A stretch of 64,000 nucleotides of DNA from Flammeovirga sp. SJP92. Its GTDB lineage: Bacteria; Bacteroidota; Bacteroidia; Cytophagales; Flammeovirgaceae. The translations under genes were made by a program, and so were the position numbers. The stretch lies in contig NZ_LQAQ01000093.1 in assembly GCF_001583495.1 (NCBI RefSeq), positions 62,001 to 126,000 of the forward strand, written 5' to 3'. Under the pieces are notes generated by a model. It saw only the letters and a list, made by a program, of their open reading frames with translations, was not told the origin of the DNA and did not search any database. This document shows, in pieces, positions 35,783 to 46,806 of this stretch; the stretch's first letter is position 1; the number at the start of each line of letters is the position of its first letter.

Positions 35783-38700
35783 ATGAAAAACAATTATACT
35801 TCTATTCTTCTCCTATTATGCACTTTCCTGCTCAATAGTTTTGCTATGGCAGAAGAGGCTCCCCGCGTTTTAATTACTGACTTTGAAACAACGGATTACT
35901 TGCTTTCTCAATCTGGTGGAACGGCCGAACTAGTCGCTAACCCGCTCAAAGACGACATCAACAATTCCGACAATGTCATCAAATTTACCAATGAAAGTGC
36001 TTCCGAATGGTGGGGCCGTTTACTGGTATTGGAAGTGGAAAATCATATTGTAGCCGATGGTTTCGAAAATTTTGAGTTTATGGTGAAAGCACCCGCTCAA
36101 GGTACCATTTCCATCAAGCTAGAAAACAGCAACGGTGATCCTCAACCGAGTATCTACCAAGAAGCTCAAGTTTCAGAAGGTTGGCAAACGATCAAAGCCT
36201 CATTTGATTTAACGGACGTACCCTCTACTGCCAAATACAATAAAATTGTCATCTTCTTCAACATCAATGACCTTAACGGTGGAGATGTATGGTACATTGA
36301 TAATTTAGCGACTTACGGCACAGTAGAAAATGTTCCTTTCCCCAAACCTGTCGTTCGTAACGAAGTCACCAATTTCGAAACGGAAGATTTTAAATTTACA
36401 GCTTCTGGCGCCTCTGCATCCATCATTGACAACCCTTTAAAAAACGAGCAAAATAACTCGGAGAAAGTACTGTCTTTTACCAACTCTGCAACTGATGGTA
36501 ATTGGTGGGATAGAATGCTAATCATTGAAGTAGAAAACAGAATTGTAATTGACGGTTTTGAACATATTGAATTCAATGTCAATGCACCTGCCACTGGCTC
36601 TGTTTTTATTAAACTTGAGAAAGAAGACGATGGTACTACTGGAGATAAGCAACCGGAAACTTACCAAGAGATTCAAGTACAAGAAGGATGGCAAACGATT
36701 AAAACCGCATTGGACTTAAATAATGTTCCTGAAGGGGCAGTCTACAGTAAAATTGTGATGAGTTTTAATATCAATGACCTTACCGCTGAAAATACTTGGT
36801 TGGTAGACAACTTTGCAGTGTATGGTGATATTCAAAACGTACCTTTCCCCAAGCCTGTCGTTCGTAATGAAGTCACTAATTTCGAAACGGAAGATTTTAA
36901 ATTTACAGCTTCTGGCGCCACTGCATCCATCATTGATAACCCTTTAAAAAACGATCAAAATAACTCGGAGAAAGTACTATCTTTTACTAACTCTGCAACT
37001 GATGGTAATTGGTGGGATAGAATGCTGATCCTTGAAGTGGAAAACAGAATTGTAATTGACGGGTTTGAACATATTGAATTCAACGTCAATGCTCCTGCCA
37101 CTGGATCTGTTTTTATTAAACTTGAGAAAGAAGACGATGGGACTACCGGAGATAAGCAACCAGAAACTTACCAAGAGATTCAAGTACAAGAAGGATGGCA
37201 AACGATTAAAACCGAATTGGACCTGAATAATGTTCCTGAAGGGGCAGTCTACAGTAAAATTGTGATGAGTTTTAATATCAACGATCTTACTGCTGAAAAT
37301 ACTTGGTTGGTAGACAACTTTGCGGTGTATGGTGATATTCAAAACGTACCTTTCCCCAAACCTATTGTTCGTAGCGAAGTCACTAATTTTGAAACGGAAG
37401 ATTTTAAATTTACAGCTTCAGGTGCCACTGCTTCTATCATCGATAACCCTTTAAAAAACGAGCAAAATAATTCAGAGAAAGTACTGTCTTTTACCAACTC
37501 TGCTACTGATGGTAATTGGTGGGATAGAATGCTGATCATTGAAGTGGAAAACAGAATTGTAATTGACGGTTTTGAACATATTGAATTCAACGTCAATGCT
37601 CCTGCCACTGGATCTGTTTTTATTAAACTTGAAAAAGAAGATGATGGGACTACCGGAGATAAGCAACCGGAAACTTACCAAGAGATTCAAGTACAAGAAG
37701 GATGGCAAACGATTAAAACCGCATTGGACCTGAATAATGTTCCTGAGGGGGCAGTTTACAGTAAAATTGTGATGAGTTTTAATATCAATGACCTTACTGC
37801 TGAAAATACTTGGTTAGTAGACAACTTTGCAGTGTATGGTGATATTCAAAACGTACCTTTCCCTGTAATTGTGGAGCGAAATAAGGTGACGGATTTTGAA
37901 GGAGAAGACTTTAAATTTAATGCTTCCGGCGCCACTGCATCCATCATTGATAACCCTTTAAAAAACGAGCAAAATAACTCGGAGAAAGTACTCTCTTTTA
38001 CCAACTCTGCAACTGATGGTAATTGGTGGGATAGAATGCTAATCATTGAAGTAGAAAACAGAATTGTAATTGACGGGTTTGAACATATTGAATTCAACGT
38101 CAATGCTCCTGCCACTGGATCTGTTTTTATTAAACTTGAAAAAGAAGACGATGGTACAACTGGAGATAAGCAACCGGAAACTTACCAAGAGATTCAAGTA
38201 CAAGAAGGATGGCAAACGATTAAAACCGCATTGGACTTAAATAATGTCCCTGAAGGTGCTGTCTATAGTAAAATTGTGATGAGTTTTAATATCAACGATC
38301 TTACTGCTGAAAACACTTGGCTGGTAGACAACTTTGCCGTGTATGGTGATATTCAAAACGTACCTTTCCCTGTGATTGTGGAGCGTAATAAGGTGACAGA
38401 TTTTGAAGGAGAAGATGTAAAAGTTTCCGCTTCTGGCGCTGTAGCTTCTATTGTAGATAATCCATTAAAAAATGAGCAAAATGGATCCGATAAAGTTATT
38501 TCAATTACCAATGCACCTACAGATGGTGAGTGGTGGAATAGAATGTTGATTCTTGAAGTAGAAAATCAAATTGTGATTGATGGTCTTGAGCATATTGAAT
38601 TTATGATCCATGCTCCTGTAACAGGCAATGTGTTCTTAAAATTGGAAAAAGAAGACGATGCTACCACAGGTGATACTCAACCGGAAACCTACCAAGAGAT

Positions 38701-40771
38701 TCAAGTACAGGAAGGATGGCAAACCATCAAGGTCCCATTGAATGTCAATAATGTTCCGACTGATGCAGTTTACAACAAAATTGTGATGAGTTTTAATATT
38801 AACGACCTCACAAGCGACAAAACTTGGCTGATCGACAACTTTGGGGTTTATGGTGATGTACAAAATGTACCTTTCCCTGAACCGGAGCCAGAACCTGAAG
38901 TAGTCAAAGCACCCCAAAACCTTTACTTTACGAACATCACTGCCGATGGATTTACGCTTCACTGGACCAACGATCCTTTAGCGACTGAAGGCACCAACGT
39001 ATTTTTAGAAGAAGCAGGTACAAAGGAGAATATTTACATCACAACACTGTCTGCAGAAAACACAAGTTATAGATATGAAAATGGTAAAGACGGTGTAACC
39101 CTAAAAGGCAATACAGTTTATATTCCTAGAATCCAATCCCTGCCAGACCCAGAGCATCAAGCCTACGCTAATGGTGTAATCAACCTTGAAAACCCTGCCG
39201 GAGCGGACATCGAATTTGATGAAAAGTTCCATATTTTCTTAGCCTTCGGACAATCCAACATGGAAGGTTCGGCCCCTATTGACCCAAGCTTAGATTACCA
39301 AACTGACAGCCGTTTGAAAGTCTTCCAATCTATTGATTGCGACAACCTCAACCGTCAGAAGGAAATGTGGTACGACCTTTTCGCTCCTTCTTGCCAATGT
39401 TACACGCAGTATTCTGTAGTAGATGGTTTTGGTGCAGGTATGTTAGATGAACTTCCAGAAGGACACACAGTGGGTATCATCAATGTGGCAATTGGTGGCA
39501 CAGACATCCGTATTTTCGACAAAGACCAATACCAAAACTTTTTGAACACAAACCCTGAAGAATGGTTTAAGGAAAAAGTAGCCGGCTATGGCAACAACCC
39601 TTACCAACATTTGGTCAACTTAGCGAAACTAGCACAGAAGAGCGGTACAATTGAAGGCATTTTATTGCATCAAGGTGAAGCCAACGCAGGCAATGCAGAA
39701 TGGCCTAACTATGTCACAAAAATCTACAATGACTTAATCACAGACATTGGGTTGAATGCAGAAGAAGTGCCTCTACTTTCTGGACAGCTATCAACGGTGA
39801 CTTATACAGAGATGAACCAAATCATCGCCACACTTCCAAACTACATCGACAATGCTCATATCATTTCTTCTGAAGGTGTATCTGTATCGGAAGATAATGT
39901 ACACTTCGACAGAGCCGGAGCAGAAACATTGGGTAGAAGATATGCTACAAAAATGTTAGAACTGATCACTTTTGAAAATGAGGGTGATGGCAACGAAGGA
40001 GACGGGAATGAAGGTGACGGAAACGAAGGTGATGGGAACGAAGGTGATGGAAATGAAGGTGATGGAAACGAAGGTGATGGAAACGAAGGTGACGGAAATG
40101 AAGGTGATGGCAACGAAGGTGACGGAAACGAAGGTGACGGAAATGAAGGTGATGGCAACGAAGGTGACGGAAATGAAGGTGATGGCAACGAAGGAGACGG
40201 GAATGAAGGCGATGGTAACGAAGGTGACGGAAATGAAGGTGACGGAAACGAAGGCGATGGTAACGAAGGTGACGGAAATGAAGGTGACGGAAATGAAGGT
40301 GATGGTAACGAAGGTGACGGAAATGAAGGTGATGGTAACGAAGGTGACGGAAATGAAGGTGACGGAAACGAAGGCGATGGTAACGAAGGTGACGGAAACG
40401 AAGGCGATGGTAATGAAGGTGATGGTAACGAAGGTGACGGAAATGAAGGCGATGGTAACGAAGGTGACGGAAACGAAGGAGAAATACCTACAAGTGTTGA
40501 CGTAGAGCAAGCTCACTTCTCTTTAGATCAAAACTACCCTAACCCTGTTGTAGACATCACAAACATTAGCTTCACATTAAAGCAAGCCTCATTTGTTTCT
40601 ATCAAAGTATATCATCAATCTGGTACGCTTGTAAAAGAATTGGCTGGACGTCGCTTTAAAAGTGGAAAAAATGCCATTATATTTAATGCAGAAGGTCTTA
40701 CTGCCGGCGTATATATTTATGTTATGGAAGTAGATCGTAAAGTGATTTCGAAGCGAATGATCGTGAAATAA
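35783..40771 (+). CDS. Giant modular acetylesterase: six CBM-like repeats, FN3, SASA, NEGDG linker, T9SS tail
   Basis: The 1662-residue protein has a signal peptide (1-24), six tandem CBM-like beta-sandwich modules of about 168 residues (starting near 25, 191, 359, 527, 695 and 863), an FN3 domain (about 1035-1135), a CE6-like SASA esterase domain (about 1148-1395; [30 protein letters not shown]), 33 perfect NEGDG repeats (1399-1563) and a T9SS tail (about 1575-1662, [15 protein letters not shown]). Modules 2 to 5 are almost identical in protein and DNA, while 1 and 6 are diverged. The esterase domain is paralogous to the preceding gene. Likely a cell-surface, multivalent glycan-binding deacetylase. 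Confidence 0.85.
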   Translation: MKNNYTSILLLLCTFLLNSFAMAEEAPRVLITDFETTDYLLSQSGGTAELVANPLKDDINNSDNVIKFTNESASEWWGRLLVLEVENHIVADGFENFEFMVKAPAQGTISIKLENSNGDPQPSIYQEAQVSEGWQTIKASFDLTDVPSTAKYNKIVIFFNINDLNGGDVWYIDNLATYGTVENVPFPKPVVRNEVTNFETEDFKFTASGASASIIDNPLKNEQNNSEKVLSFTNSATDGNWWDRMLIIEVENRIVIDGFEHIEFNVNAPATGSVFIKLEKEDDGTTGDKQPETYQEIQVQEGWQTIKTALDLNNVPEGAVYSKIVMSFNINDLTAENTWLVDNFAVYGDIQNVPFPKPVVRNEVTNFETEDFKFTASGATASIIDNPLKNDQNNSEKVLSFTNSATDGNWWDRMLILEVENRIVIDGFEHIEFNVNAPATGSVFIKLEKEDDGTTGDKQPETYQEIQVQEGWQTIKTELDLNNVPEGAVYSKIVMSFNINDLTAENTWLVDNFAVYGDIQNVPFPKPIVRSEVTNFETEDFKFTASGATASIIDNPLKNEQNNSEKVLSFTNSATDGNWWDRMLIIEVENRIVIDGFEHIEFNVNAPATGSVFIKLEKEDDGTTGDKQPETYQEIQVQEGWQTIKTALDLNNVPEGAVYSKIVMSFNINDLTAENTWLVDNFAVYGDIQNVPFPVIVERNKVTDFEGEDFKFNASGATASIIDNPLKNEQNNSEKVLSFTNSATDGNWWDRMLIIEVENRIVIDGFEHIEFNVNAPATGSVFIKLEKEDDGTTGDKQPETYQEIQVQEGWQTIKTALDLNNVPEGAVYSKIVMSFNINDLTAENTWLVDNFAVYGDIQNVPFPVIVERNKVTDFEGEDVKVSASGAVASIVDNPLKNEQNGSDKVISITNAPTDGEWWNRMLILEVENQIVIDGLEHIEFMIHAPVTGNVFLKLEKEDDATTGDTQPETYQEIQVQEGWQTIKVPLNVNNVPTDAVYNKIVMSFNINDLTSDKTWLIDNFGVYGDVQNVPFPEPEPEPEVVKAPQNLYFTNITADGFTLHWTNDPLATEGTNVFLEEAGTKENIYITTLSAENTSYRYENGKDGVTLKGNTVYIPRIQSLPDPEHQAYANGVINLENPAGADIEFDEKFHIFLAFGQSNMEGSAPIDPSLDYQTDSRLKVFQSIDCDNLNRQKEMWYDLFAPSCQCYTQYSVVDGFGAGMLDELPEGHTVGIINVAIGGTDIRIFDKDQYQNFLNTNPEEWFKEKVAGYGNNPYQHLVNLAKLAQKSGTIEGILLHQGEANAGNAEWPNYVTKIYNDLITDIGLNAEEVPLLSGQLSTVTYTEMNQIIATLPNYIDNAHIISSEGVSVSEDNVHFDRAGAETLGRRYATKMLELITFENEGDGNEGDGNEGDGNEGDGNEGDGNEGDGNEGDGNEGDGNEGDGNEGDGNEGDGNEGDGNEGDGNEGDGNEGDGNEGDGNEGDGNEGDGNEGDGNEGDGNEGDGNEGDGNEGDGNEGDGNEGDGNEGDGNEGDGNEGDGNEGDGNEGDGNEGDGNEGDGNEGDGNEGEIPTSVDVEQAHFSLDQNYPNPVVDITNISFTLKQASFVSIKVYHQSGTLVKELAGRRFKSGKNAIIFNAEGLTAGVYIYVMEVDRKVISKRMIVK
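36355..38370 (+). repeat. Four near-identical 504-bp tandem repeats within the esterase gene
   Basis: Units start near 36355, 36859, 37363 and 37867 and encode CBM-like modules 2-5. Differences are mostly synonymous. Confidence 0.85.
39977..40471 (+). repeat. 33 tandem 15-bp units encoding NEGDG
   Basis: Exactly 495 bp. Third codon positions vary (GGT/GGC/GGA, GAT/GAC, AAT/AAC) while the peptide is invariant. Confidence 0.9.
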
Positions 40772-40849
40772 TATTCTCCCTTATCCACCCATAATTGAAA
40801 TTATGGGTCTATGGGACATCAACTGAACCACAATCAGGGATGCTAATAT

Positions 40850-40992
40850 TTCGTGCACCACGACTAAAGTCATGGGCAGGTGATACAGACTCCAATAACA
40901 CTGAAGTGTTATTTACGTAATCAACCCTCAAGATTTTAATCTTGATGAGGTTGCTGTATCACCTGCCCATAGTTTTAACTATGGTGCACGAA
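40850..40992. repeat. Family D nested palindromic element
   Basis: Outer inverted repeat TTCGTGCACCA/TGGTGCACGAA and second arms GGGCAGGTGATACAG/CTGTATCACCTGCCC enclose hairpins AATAACACT/AGTGTTATT and TCAAGATT/AATCTTGA. Only copy in the window. Confidence 0.65.
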
Positions 40993-41031
40993 ACACGAAT
41001 GACACTATCGTTTAACTTTCGCGCCATTGAG
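40990..41031 (+). repeat. Degenerate REP-A half copy
   Basis: Hairpin 2 only, with decayed arms (CGAATG versus CTTTCG). It abuts family D. Confidence 0.45.
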
Positions 41032-41044
41032 GCGGTTCCCCCCC

Positions 41045-41109
41045 TAGCGCAAATGTTAAGCGACAGCGTCATTTGTGCTTTAAGGATCATAAGAAGTCTC
41101 CGACTTCTA
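41045..41109 (-). repeat. REP-A copy, variant B
   Basis: Stem 2 CAAATG/CATTTG around TTAAGCGACAGCGT and stem 1 AGAAGTC/GACTTCT. Ends 32 bp before the next gene's start. Confidence 0.75.
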
Positions 41110-41141
41110 AAAAACAACAAACATTAAATCAAACTACTCCA

Positions 41142-42527
41142 ATGAAAAAGTACCTACTCCTTATCCTCCTCCAACTCACATTACAAGGCGCCTACGCCCT
41201 AGAACTCCCCTCCTTTTTTTCCGATGGAATGATCTTACAACAATCCGATTCTGTCAATATCTTCGGATGGGAAAAGCCTAATACCAACATACAACTCACC
41301 AGCAGTTGGGGAGCACAAGTACAAACCAAATCCAACAAAGAAGGATTTTGGACCCTAAAACTACCCACACCAAAAGGCAGTTTTGATCCCCAACAAATTA
41401 CGCTAGAAGGAAAAAATAAGATCACACTCAAAGATATTTTAATTGGTGAAGTTTGGTTGGCTTCAGGACAATCCAATATGGAATGGACTGCTTCTGCCGG
41501 ACTGAAAAACGACAGTACAGAAATCAAAAATGCCCATCAGCCTTTTGTTCGCATTTTTAAAGCAGAAAGAAATGACTCTGACCAAAAAGACACAAAAGTA
41601 AAAGGCGAATGGCTCACGATGACGCCTAAAACCATGCCTTACGTCAGCACGGTTTCCTATTACTTTGCCACAAAACTAAAAGATACTTTAATGGTACCCG
41701 TCGGCGTTATCACCACTTCTTGGGGAGGGACACCCATAGAAACATGGATTCCGAAAGGCGCCTTACAACAAGAGCAAGACCTTTGGGCTTCCTCACAAAA
41801 ACACAAACCCAACCCTTGGGGCCCCGTCCAACAAGGACTTTTATACAATGGAATGGTCGCTCCGTTTAAAGATTTCACCATCAGCGGTCTGCTTTGGTAC
41901 CAAGGCGAAGCCAATGTAGAATATCCTGAACTGTACGCCGAAAAATTACAACTCCTTGCCCAAACCTGGAGGAAACAATTTGACCGTCACCTCCCATTGT
42001 ATTTTGTACAGATTGCACCCTACAAATACGCCTCTCATATCAACGCCGGTCAACTGCGTAACGAACAAAGAAGAGCTTCAGAAATCATCGACAATGCCAA
42101 AATGCTCGTCATCTCCGACCTTGCCAACCTTGACGACATCCACCCCACCAACAAAAAGCCCGTCGGCCAACGTCTTGCCAATATCGCTCTAAAAGACACT
42201 TACGGATTGATCACCAAAGAAGTATTCTCACCCACCGTTGACCGCATTTTCACGGATTACAACGGGCACATTCATATCACTTTCAAACACGGCAAAGGCC
42301 TTCATTTCACCTCTTCAGATATCCAACATTTTGAAGTCGGCAACGCCAATACTTCCCAATTTGCTACAGCCGTTCGTATCGAAAATGATCAAATCATTCT
42401 GGTCTCACCTATCGAAAATCCGGAATGGGTTAGGTTTGCATATTCGAGTACGGCTATGCCTGGGATTGTGAATGAAGGGGAGATTGTGGTGAGTTGTTTT
42501 GGGGAGGTTTTAATAACATCATATTAA
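41142..42527 (+). CDS. Exported sialate-O-acetylesterase-like SASA protein
   Basis: The start was set at ATG 41142, giving a signal peptide MKKYLLLILLQLTLQGAYA; an earlier in-frame ATG at 41073 would begin inside a REP-A copy. The 461-residue protein has the layout of the long SASA family: a beta-sandwich (about 20-105, SFFSDGMILQQ), then WLASGQSNMEW (nucleophile Ser), WGGTPIETWIP, LLWYQGEANV and the final NLDDIHPTNK with catalytic Asp and His. The family removes acetyl groups from sialic acids or, in Bacteroidota glycan loci, from plant polysaccharides. The latter fits here. Confidence 0.85.
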   Translation: MKKYLLLILLQLTLQGAYALELPSFFSDGMILQQSDSVNIFGWEKPNTNIQLTSSWGAQVQTKSNKEGFWTLKLPTPKGSFDPQQITLEGKNKITLKDILIGEVWLASGQSNMEWTASAGLKNDSTEIKNAHQPFVRIFKAERNDSDQKDTKVKGEWLTMTPKTMPYVSTVSYYFATKLKDTLMVPVGVITTSWGGTPIETWIPKGALQQEQDLWASSQKHKPNPWGPVQQGLLYNGMVAPFKDFTISGLLWYQGEANVEYPELYAEKLQLLAQTWRKQFDRHLPLYFVQIAPYKYASHINAGQLRNEQRRASEIIDNAKMLVISDLANLDDIHPTNKKPVGQRLANIALKDTYGLITKEVFSPTVDRIFTDYNGHIHITFKHGKGLHFTSSDIQHFEVGNANTSQFATAVRIENDQIILVSPIENPEWVRFAYSSTAMPGIVNEGEIVVSCFGEVLITSY

Positions 42528-42555
42528 GATTTAAGGCTATTGCAACACCCATGTT

Positions 42556-42615
42556 TCAAGTGTTAAGCGATAGCGTCACTTGGAACTGCTCATTGGCGAA
42601 GTCTCCCGACTTCGA
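42556..42615 (-). repeat. REP-A copy, variant C
   Basis: CAAGTG/CACTTG and CGAAGTC/GACTTCG stems. It faces the copy at 42639. Confidence 0.7.
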
Positions 42616-42638
42616 AAAACATCACATTTTCATTCATT

Positions 42639-42702
42639 TCGAAGTCGGGAGACTTCGCCAATGTATCATCACAAGTGTCGCCTATCAGCTTAACACTTGC
42701 GA
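42639..42702 (+). repeat. REP-A copy, variant C, inverted partner
   Basis: CGAAGTC/GACTTCG then CAAGTG/CACTTG. Together with 42556 it makes a long imperfect palindrome. The rest of the gap to 42982 is very AT-rich with nothing else seen. Confidence 0.7.
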
Positions 42703-42981
42703 TATATAAAATGAAAAATTTTCAAAAAACAATTTTAAAATAACTTTCTAGTTTGATCTAAATCCCTAAGGATTAGTTAATGTAAATTAATAACATTGTT
42801 TAATGTTATTATTAAATTCATATTAAAATCTAATTTTTAAAAGAGCAAACATAATATCTTCTCTTTATAAAAAGAGAATAATACTATATATGATTGTGTA
42901 GAAATTTCACACATAAAATATTTAGTATACTGTATTTAATTAATACTAATGATAAAAATAGCTTTTAACTAATTGAAATAT

Positions 42982-44241
42982 ATGGAGAGAGTTACATTAA
43001 CAAAAAAAACTAGATTTGAAGTCTTTAAAAGAGATAAATTCCAATGTCAATATTGTGGTAAATCTGCACCTGATGTAGTTTTAAATGTAGACCATATTGA
43101 CCCTGTTTCAAAAGGAGGTACTAACGATATTATAAATTTAATAACAAGTTGTTTTGATTGTAATCAAGGTAAAAAAGCTCGTTTGTTATCTGATGACACT
43201 ATAGTTCAAAAGCAAAGGAAGCAATTAGTACTTTTAGAAGAAAGGAGGGAACAATTAACTTTAATGTTTGAATGGAAAAAATCTCTCAATGAATTCGATT
43301 CTGAAAAAGTACAAATGCTTACTGATTACTTCAATACTTTTATTCAACCTCATTCTCTCAATGAAATAGCTTTTAAAAGCCTTGAAAAATTAACAAGAAA
43401 ATTTACTATTGAGGATATTATAGAAGCAATTGACATTGCAATTAACAAATACATTCAAGAAAATGACGAAGGTGAAATCACATCTGAAAGCGTGCAAAAC
43501 GCCTTTAATAAAATAGGAGGTATTTGTGTATTAAAAAATAGAGGAGAAGTTGAAATAAAACTTGCCTATATCAGAGGAATTGGTGAAAATAGGTTTAACT
43601 ATTTCGACAAAAGAAGAGCTTCTATTCTTTTGAATAATTATGTTAAGGCATTAATGAATAAGGGGTGGTCGGAAGGAGAAATCATTAAAGATTTGGAAGA
43701 AGAATTGATACCAAAAACCATTGAATGTAAAAATTGGACTCAATGGAAACAACTATTAGAAGGTTGGATAAATTCAGTAGAACAATGGGAAAATAAGGAT
43801 ACAAGCAGAGTTAATGAAGAAAAGAGCTCTCCTTCTTTAGATGAAATAAAAGAAATAGCTGATTTAATTATTAATAATATTGATGGTCGAATTTTCTTAC
43901 TAATGTATTTTGGGAAGCTATTTAAAGATTTTGATGGTATAAAACTAAAAAATACTTTGCTTAAAGAGTGTAAACAATTATTAGAAGGAGATTGGAATTT
44001 TGATGAAGAGGGTGGTTTTGAAATTTTTCTAGATAGTTGTTTAAGCATTAGTTTATATGACTTCAATAAAAATAATATCAACAAAATAAGCTTATATGAT
44101 GTCCTTAAACATGAAATACTAGATAATATTGATAAGGTATTCAGAAGCATTACTCATTTCCCTGAAAATTTTAATGAAAAAGATATTCATGTAATCAAAG
44201 GACTTCTGATTGAAAAAATTGATTACTTATTAAAGTTATAA
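42982..44241 (+). CDS. HNH endonuclease domain protein
   Basis: The start was placed at ATG 42982; a TTG 9 bp earlier is also open. The 419-residue protein begins with an HNH nuclease (about residues 5-65): RFEVFKRDKFQCQYCGKSAP, NVDHIDPVSKGG and CFDCNQGK, giving two zinc-type CxxC knuckles and the catalytic His. The remaining 350 residues are helical and charged with no family I recognise; residues 75-130 look coiled. It is AT-richer than its neighbours and unrelated to the carbohydrate genes, which suggests acquisition. A defence or mobile-DNA role is possible but unproven. Confidence 0.75.
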   Translation: MERVTLTKKTRFEVFKRDKFQCQYCGKSAPDVVLNVDHIDPVSKGGTNDIINLITSCFDCNQGKKARLLSDDTIVQKQRKQLVLLEERREQLTLMFEWKKSLNEFDSEKVQMLTDYFNTFIQPHSLNEIAFKSLEKLTRKFTIEDIIEAIDIAINKYIQENDEGEITSESVQNAFNKIGGICVLKNRGEVEIKLAYIRGIGENRFNYFDKRRASILLNNYVKALMNKGWSEGEIIKDLEEELIPKTIECKNWTQWKQLLEGWINSVEQWENKDTSRVNEEKSSPSLDEIKEIADLIINNIDGRIFLLMYFGKLFKDFDGIKLKNTLLKECKQLLEGDWNFDEEGGFEIFLDSCLSISLYDFNKNNINKISLYDVLKHEILDNIDKVFRSITHFPENFNEKDIHVIKGLLIEKIDYLLKL

Positions 44242-44246
44242 AAACA

Positions 44247-44280
44247 ACCCACACTCAATCCCTCTTGAATGTGGGTACTT
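44247..44280 (+). terminator. Possible terminator after the HNH gene
   Basis: Stem ACCCACA/TGTGGGT extended by TCAA/TTGA, followed by a weak T tract. Confidence 0.4.
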
Positions 44281-44301
44281 TAAAATACAATCTATATCAA
44301 T

Positions 44302-44369
44302 AGAAGTCAGAGACTTTTGATGTCTTTTCAAGCACAAATAACACTGTCGTTTAACACTTATACTAGGGG
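44302..44369 (+). repeat. REP-A copy, degenerate variant B
   Basis: Stem 1 AGAAGTC/GACTTTT partly decayed; stem 2 weak. It borders the end of the GH43 gene. Confidence 0.55.
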
Positions 44370-45728
44370 TTACTTTTTAGAAAACAACACCCAATCCAAT
44401 TCCATCTCAGCATCTGATTCGAAAACGCATACAAGGTTGAGGGTGCCTTTAGGTTTGTGGTCCAATTTGGCTTTGACGGTTTGCCATTTATCAGTAGTGG
44501 TATCTACAAATGCTTTGGCGATTAAGGGACCATTTTTGGAGTTTTCTCTGATCTCTATCCATCCTTTTTGACCTGTATGTTTCAGCTTTAATTTTACGAA
44601 CTTTGGTTTGATGTCAAAGTGGACCGAATTGTATTGTACCCAGCTGTCTTTTTTGGCTTTGGTAATTTTCCATTCGGGAATTCCTGCTTGATGCACAAAA
44701 CCAATTTCAGCATTATGGATATGAGAATAACGATCTATTTGTATGGTGTCCGAAGCGGAAGTAAGCCCTACCCCTCTCAATGTAGGAATGACTTTTCGGA
44801 TGGAACCGTCTGCCTCAAAAAATAAACTGTCTACAGCCACCGATCTTAGGTTTCCAACTTTTGAGATGTCGTTGTGGTGGTAAAACATATACCATTGTTT
44901 TTTGTACTCTACAATAGAATGATGGTTCGTCCAGCAATCCTCAAAACGGTCCATGATTGTTCCTTTATATTCAAAAGGCCCTAACGGGTGTTTTCCTATG
45001 GCATAACCAATCTCTTCCGTACTGTTTTTTGTGTCCTTATTGTGTGGGAACGTCAGGTAATACAGTCCATTTCTTTTGAATACAAACGGACCTTCTTTGT
45101 ACTCTTGCGGAAGGTTTTCAATCGACATCGTTTCTCCTTCTATGGCTTTCATATCAGCGGTGAGTTTCACCACTTTTAGAGAATTTCCTTTTCCTCCTCC
45201 CCAATACATATACGCTTGTCCATCATCATCAATAAACGGATTGGGATCGATACCTTTCAACCCTTCAATATAATTGGGTTCAATGGTAAAAGGACCTTCC
45301 GGTTGTGTGGCTGTTGCAAGCCCAATCTGACGGAAACCACTTTTATCTGCGGGTGTATTGGGGAAGTAATAATAGTACTTTCCTTCTTTACTTGTAATAC
45401 AAGGTGCCCACATGCCGTACCCTACTTTGTTGCCCCAAGGCACGTCTTTTTGGGCGACAATCACCCCATGATCCGTGTAGTTGACCAAGTCGGTAGTAGA
45501 AAAAGCGTGGTAGTCCGTCATCACATGACCATGTCCTTCTTTGACGGCTCCTAGTTTCTCCCATTCCGGATTCCAAGGCACATCATGCGAAGGATAAATA
45601 TACAGTTTGCCGTTGTACACCCTTGCTGTAGGGTCAGCGGTGTAGATGTTGGTAATAATTGGGTTTTGCGCCAATAGTTGCATTGAAATACTAAAGAAGA
45701 GCAATAGCATTAATCCATATTTTTTCAT
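44370..45728 (-). CDS. Exported GH43 glycoside hydrolase with CBM6-like domain
   Basis: The 452-residue protein has a signal peptide (1-20, ending LLAQ), a five-bladed GH43 propeller (about 22-325) and a C-terminal CBM6-like sandwich (about 335-452). The usual GH43 acidic triad is suggested by IYTADPTARVYNG (base), KGIDPNPFIDDDG (pKa modulator) and YKEGPFVFKRNG (acid). GH43 enzymes are mainly arabinofuranosidases, xylosidases and relatives; here it would trim side chains. It is convergent with the HNH gene and transcribed alone. Confidence 0.85.
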   Translation of the reverse strand: MKKYGLMLLLFFSISMQLLAQNPIITNIYTADPTARVYNGKLYIYPSHDVPWNPEWEKLGAVKEGHGHVMTDYHAFSTTDLVNYTDHGVIVAQKDVPWGNKVGYGMWAPCITSKEGKYYYYFPNTPADKSGFRQIGLATATQPEGPFTIEPNYIEGLKGIDPNPFIDDDGQAYMYWGGGKGNSLKVVKLTADMKAIEGETMSIENLPQEYKEGPFVFKRNGLYYLTFPHNKDTKNSTEEIGYAIGKHPLGPFEYKGTIMDRFEDCWTNHHSIVEYKKQWYMFYHHNDISKVGNLRSVAVDSLFFEADGSIRKVIPTLRGVGLTSASDTIQIDRYSHIHNAEIGFVHQAGIPEWKITKAKKDSWVQYNSVHFDIKPKFVKLKLKHTGQKGWIEIRENSKNGPLIAKAFVDTTTDKWQTVKAKLDHKPKGTLNLVCVFESDAEMELDWVLFSKK

Positions 45729-45878
45729 ACTTGTGGTGTTGTTTGTTTTTATTCACTTCATAGGTAAATATCAATGAATTACGATGGGTTCAGTAGTAAA
45801 TTTATCCTTGAAATTAGGGTGCATTTTTAGTGAGAAAATTATTTTGGTTTTCATGGGTGAGATATTGAATAGTGGTTT

Positions 45879-45945
45879 TAGAAATCAGGAGATTTCTGTT
45901 GATCTGTAAGGCACGAATGACGCTGACGCTTAACATTCGCGCCAG
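45879..45945 (+). repeat. REP-A copy
   Basis: Variant A: AGAAATC/GATTTCT and CACGAATG/CATTCGCG. Otherwise the gap 45729-46090 shows only AT-rich promoter-type DNA. Confidence 0.75.
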
Positions 45946-46090
45946 TGGATCATAAAAATCATGTAGAATGATCGATTGTAAGTTTACAATGCATCAACTT
46001 ATTCAATAAATCTTTCTCTTTTTTAATTTCAATTTGCTAACTATGAGGTATTAAATTATCTCATCTATTACCATTTTAAATGAAAGAACT

Positions 46091-46549
46091 ATGGAACAAG
46101 CTATTTTAAAGAACTTAAGAACAAACCACCACATCCTCTCTAAGTTTATTGATGGATATTCTCTGGAACAATTAAACAAAATTCCGGAAGGGTTCAGAAA
46201 CAATATCATCTGGAATATTGGTCACATTATCGTGGCTCAACAAGGGCTGATTTACCGTTCTTCTGACCTGCCTATTCATGTAACGAAAGACATGGTCGAT
46301 AAATACACGAATGGAACTGTCCCTGATGGCAATGCCACACAAGATGAGGTAGACGAAATCAAAGGTTTACTTTTTAGTACTTTGGACCAACTTGAAAAAG
46401 ACTTGGAGGAAGGAATTTTTGAGCATTACAATGAAAGACAAACCAAAACGGGATTTACAATTTCTAACCTTGAAGATGCTTTGGTGTTTTGTAGTTTCCA
46501 TGAGGGAATACATTTGGGAATGATTCTTTCCATCAGGAAATTCCTTTAA
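46091..46549 (+). CDS. DinB family protein
   Basis: The 152-residue cytosolic protein is a four-helix DinB/YfiT-type fold: helix 1 with LRTNHHILSKFIDG, helix 2 with the metal-ligand motif NIIWNIGHIIVAQQ, and the last helix with FHEGIHLGMIL, giving three histidines for a divalent metal. DinB proteins are often thiol-dependent transferases, frequently induced by stress; the substrate here is unknown. It is a stand-alone gene between palindromic repeats with its own terminator. Confidence 0.8.
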   Translation: MEQAILKNLRTNHHILSKFIDGYSLEQLNKIPEGFRNNIIWNIGHIIVAQQGLIYRSSDLPIHVTKDMVDKYTNGTVPDGNATQDEVDEIKGLLFSTLDQLEKDLEEGIFEHYNERQTKTGFTISNLEDALVFCSFHEGIHLGMILSIRKFL

Positions 46550-46554
46550 TATCA

Positions 46555-46588
46555 ACACCTGTCATCTACGTGATGGCAGGTGTTTTTT
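46555..46588 (+). terminator. Intrinsic terminator of the dinB-like gene
   Basis: Stem ACACCTGTCAT/ATGGCAGGTGT with one G-T pair, then six T. The following 220 bp show nothing recognisable. Confidence 0.75.
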
Positions 46589-46806
46589 AATTTACCTAGA
46601 ACCAATATTCACATCTCATCGATAACAAAAAAGTGAATAAAAATTCATTTAATTTAACCAATATGAGATTTTTTTTATTCTTTTGTGGGGGTAAATTCAT
46701 TAATCGTTCCACTAATCCTCACAAAACTATGCTATTCGCTCACTCCCAATTAATTTCACCGCCAGGTTATTTCACTATTAAGATCTTTTGTAACTCTTCA
46801 ATGCAT

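Noticed and set aside
39956-40516. Long open frames on both strands across the NEGDG-coding repeat
   Set aside because: A 15-bp repeat without stops keeps all frames open. Only the plus-strand frame continues into the esterase and the T9SS tail.
41073-41141. Upstream start for the SASA esterase
   Set aside because: It falls in a REP-A copy, and the signal peptide begins at 41142.
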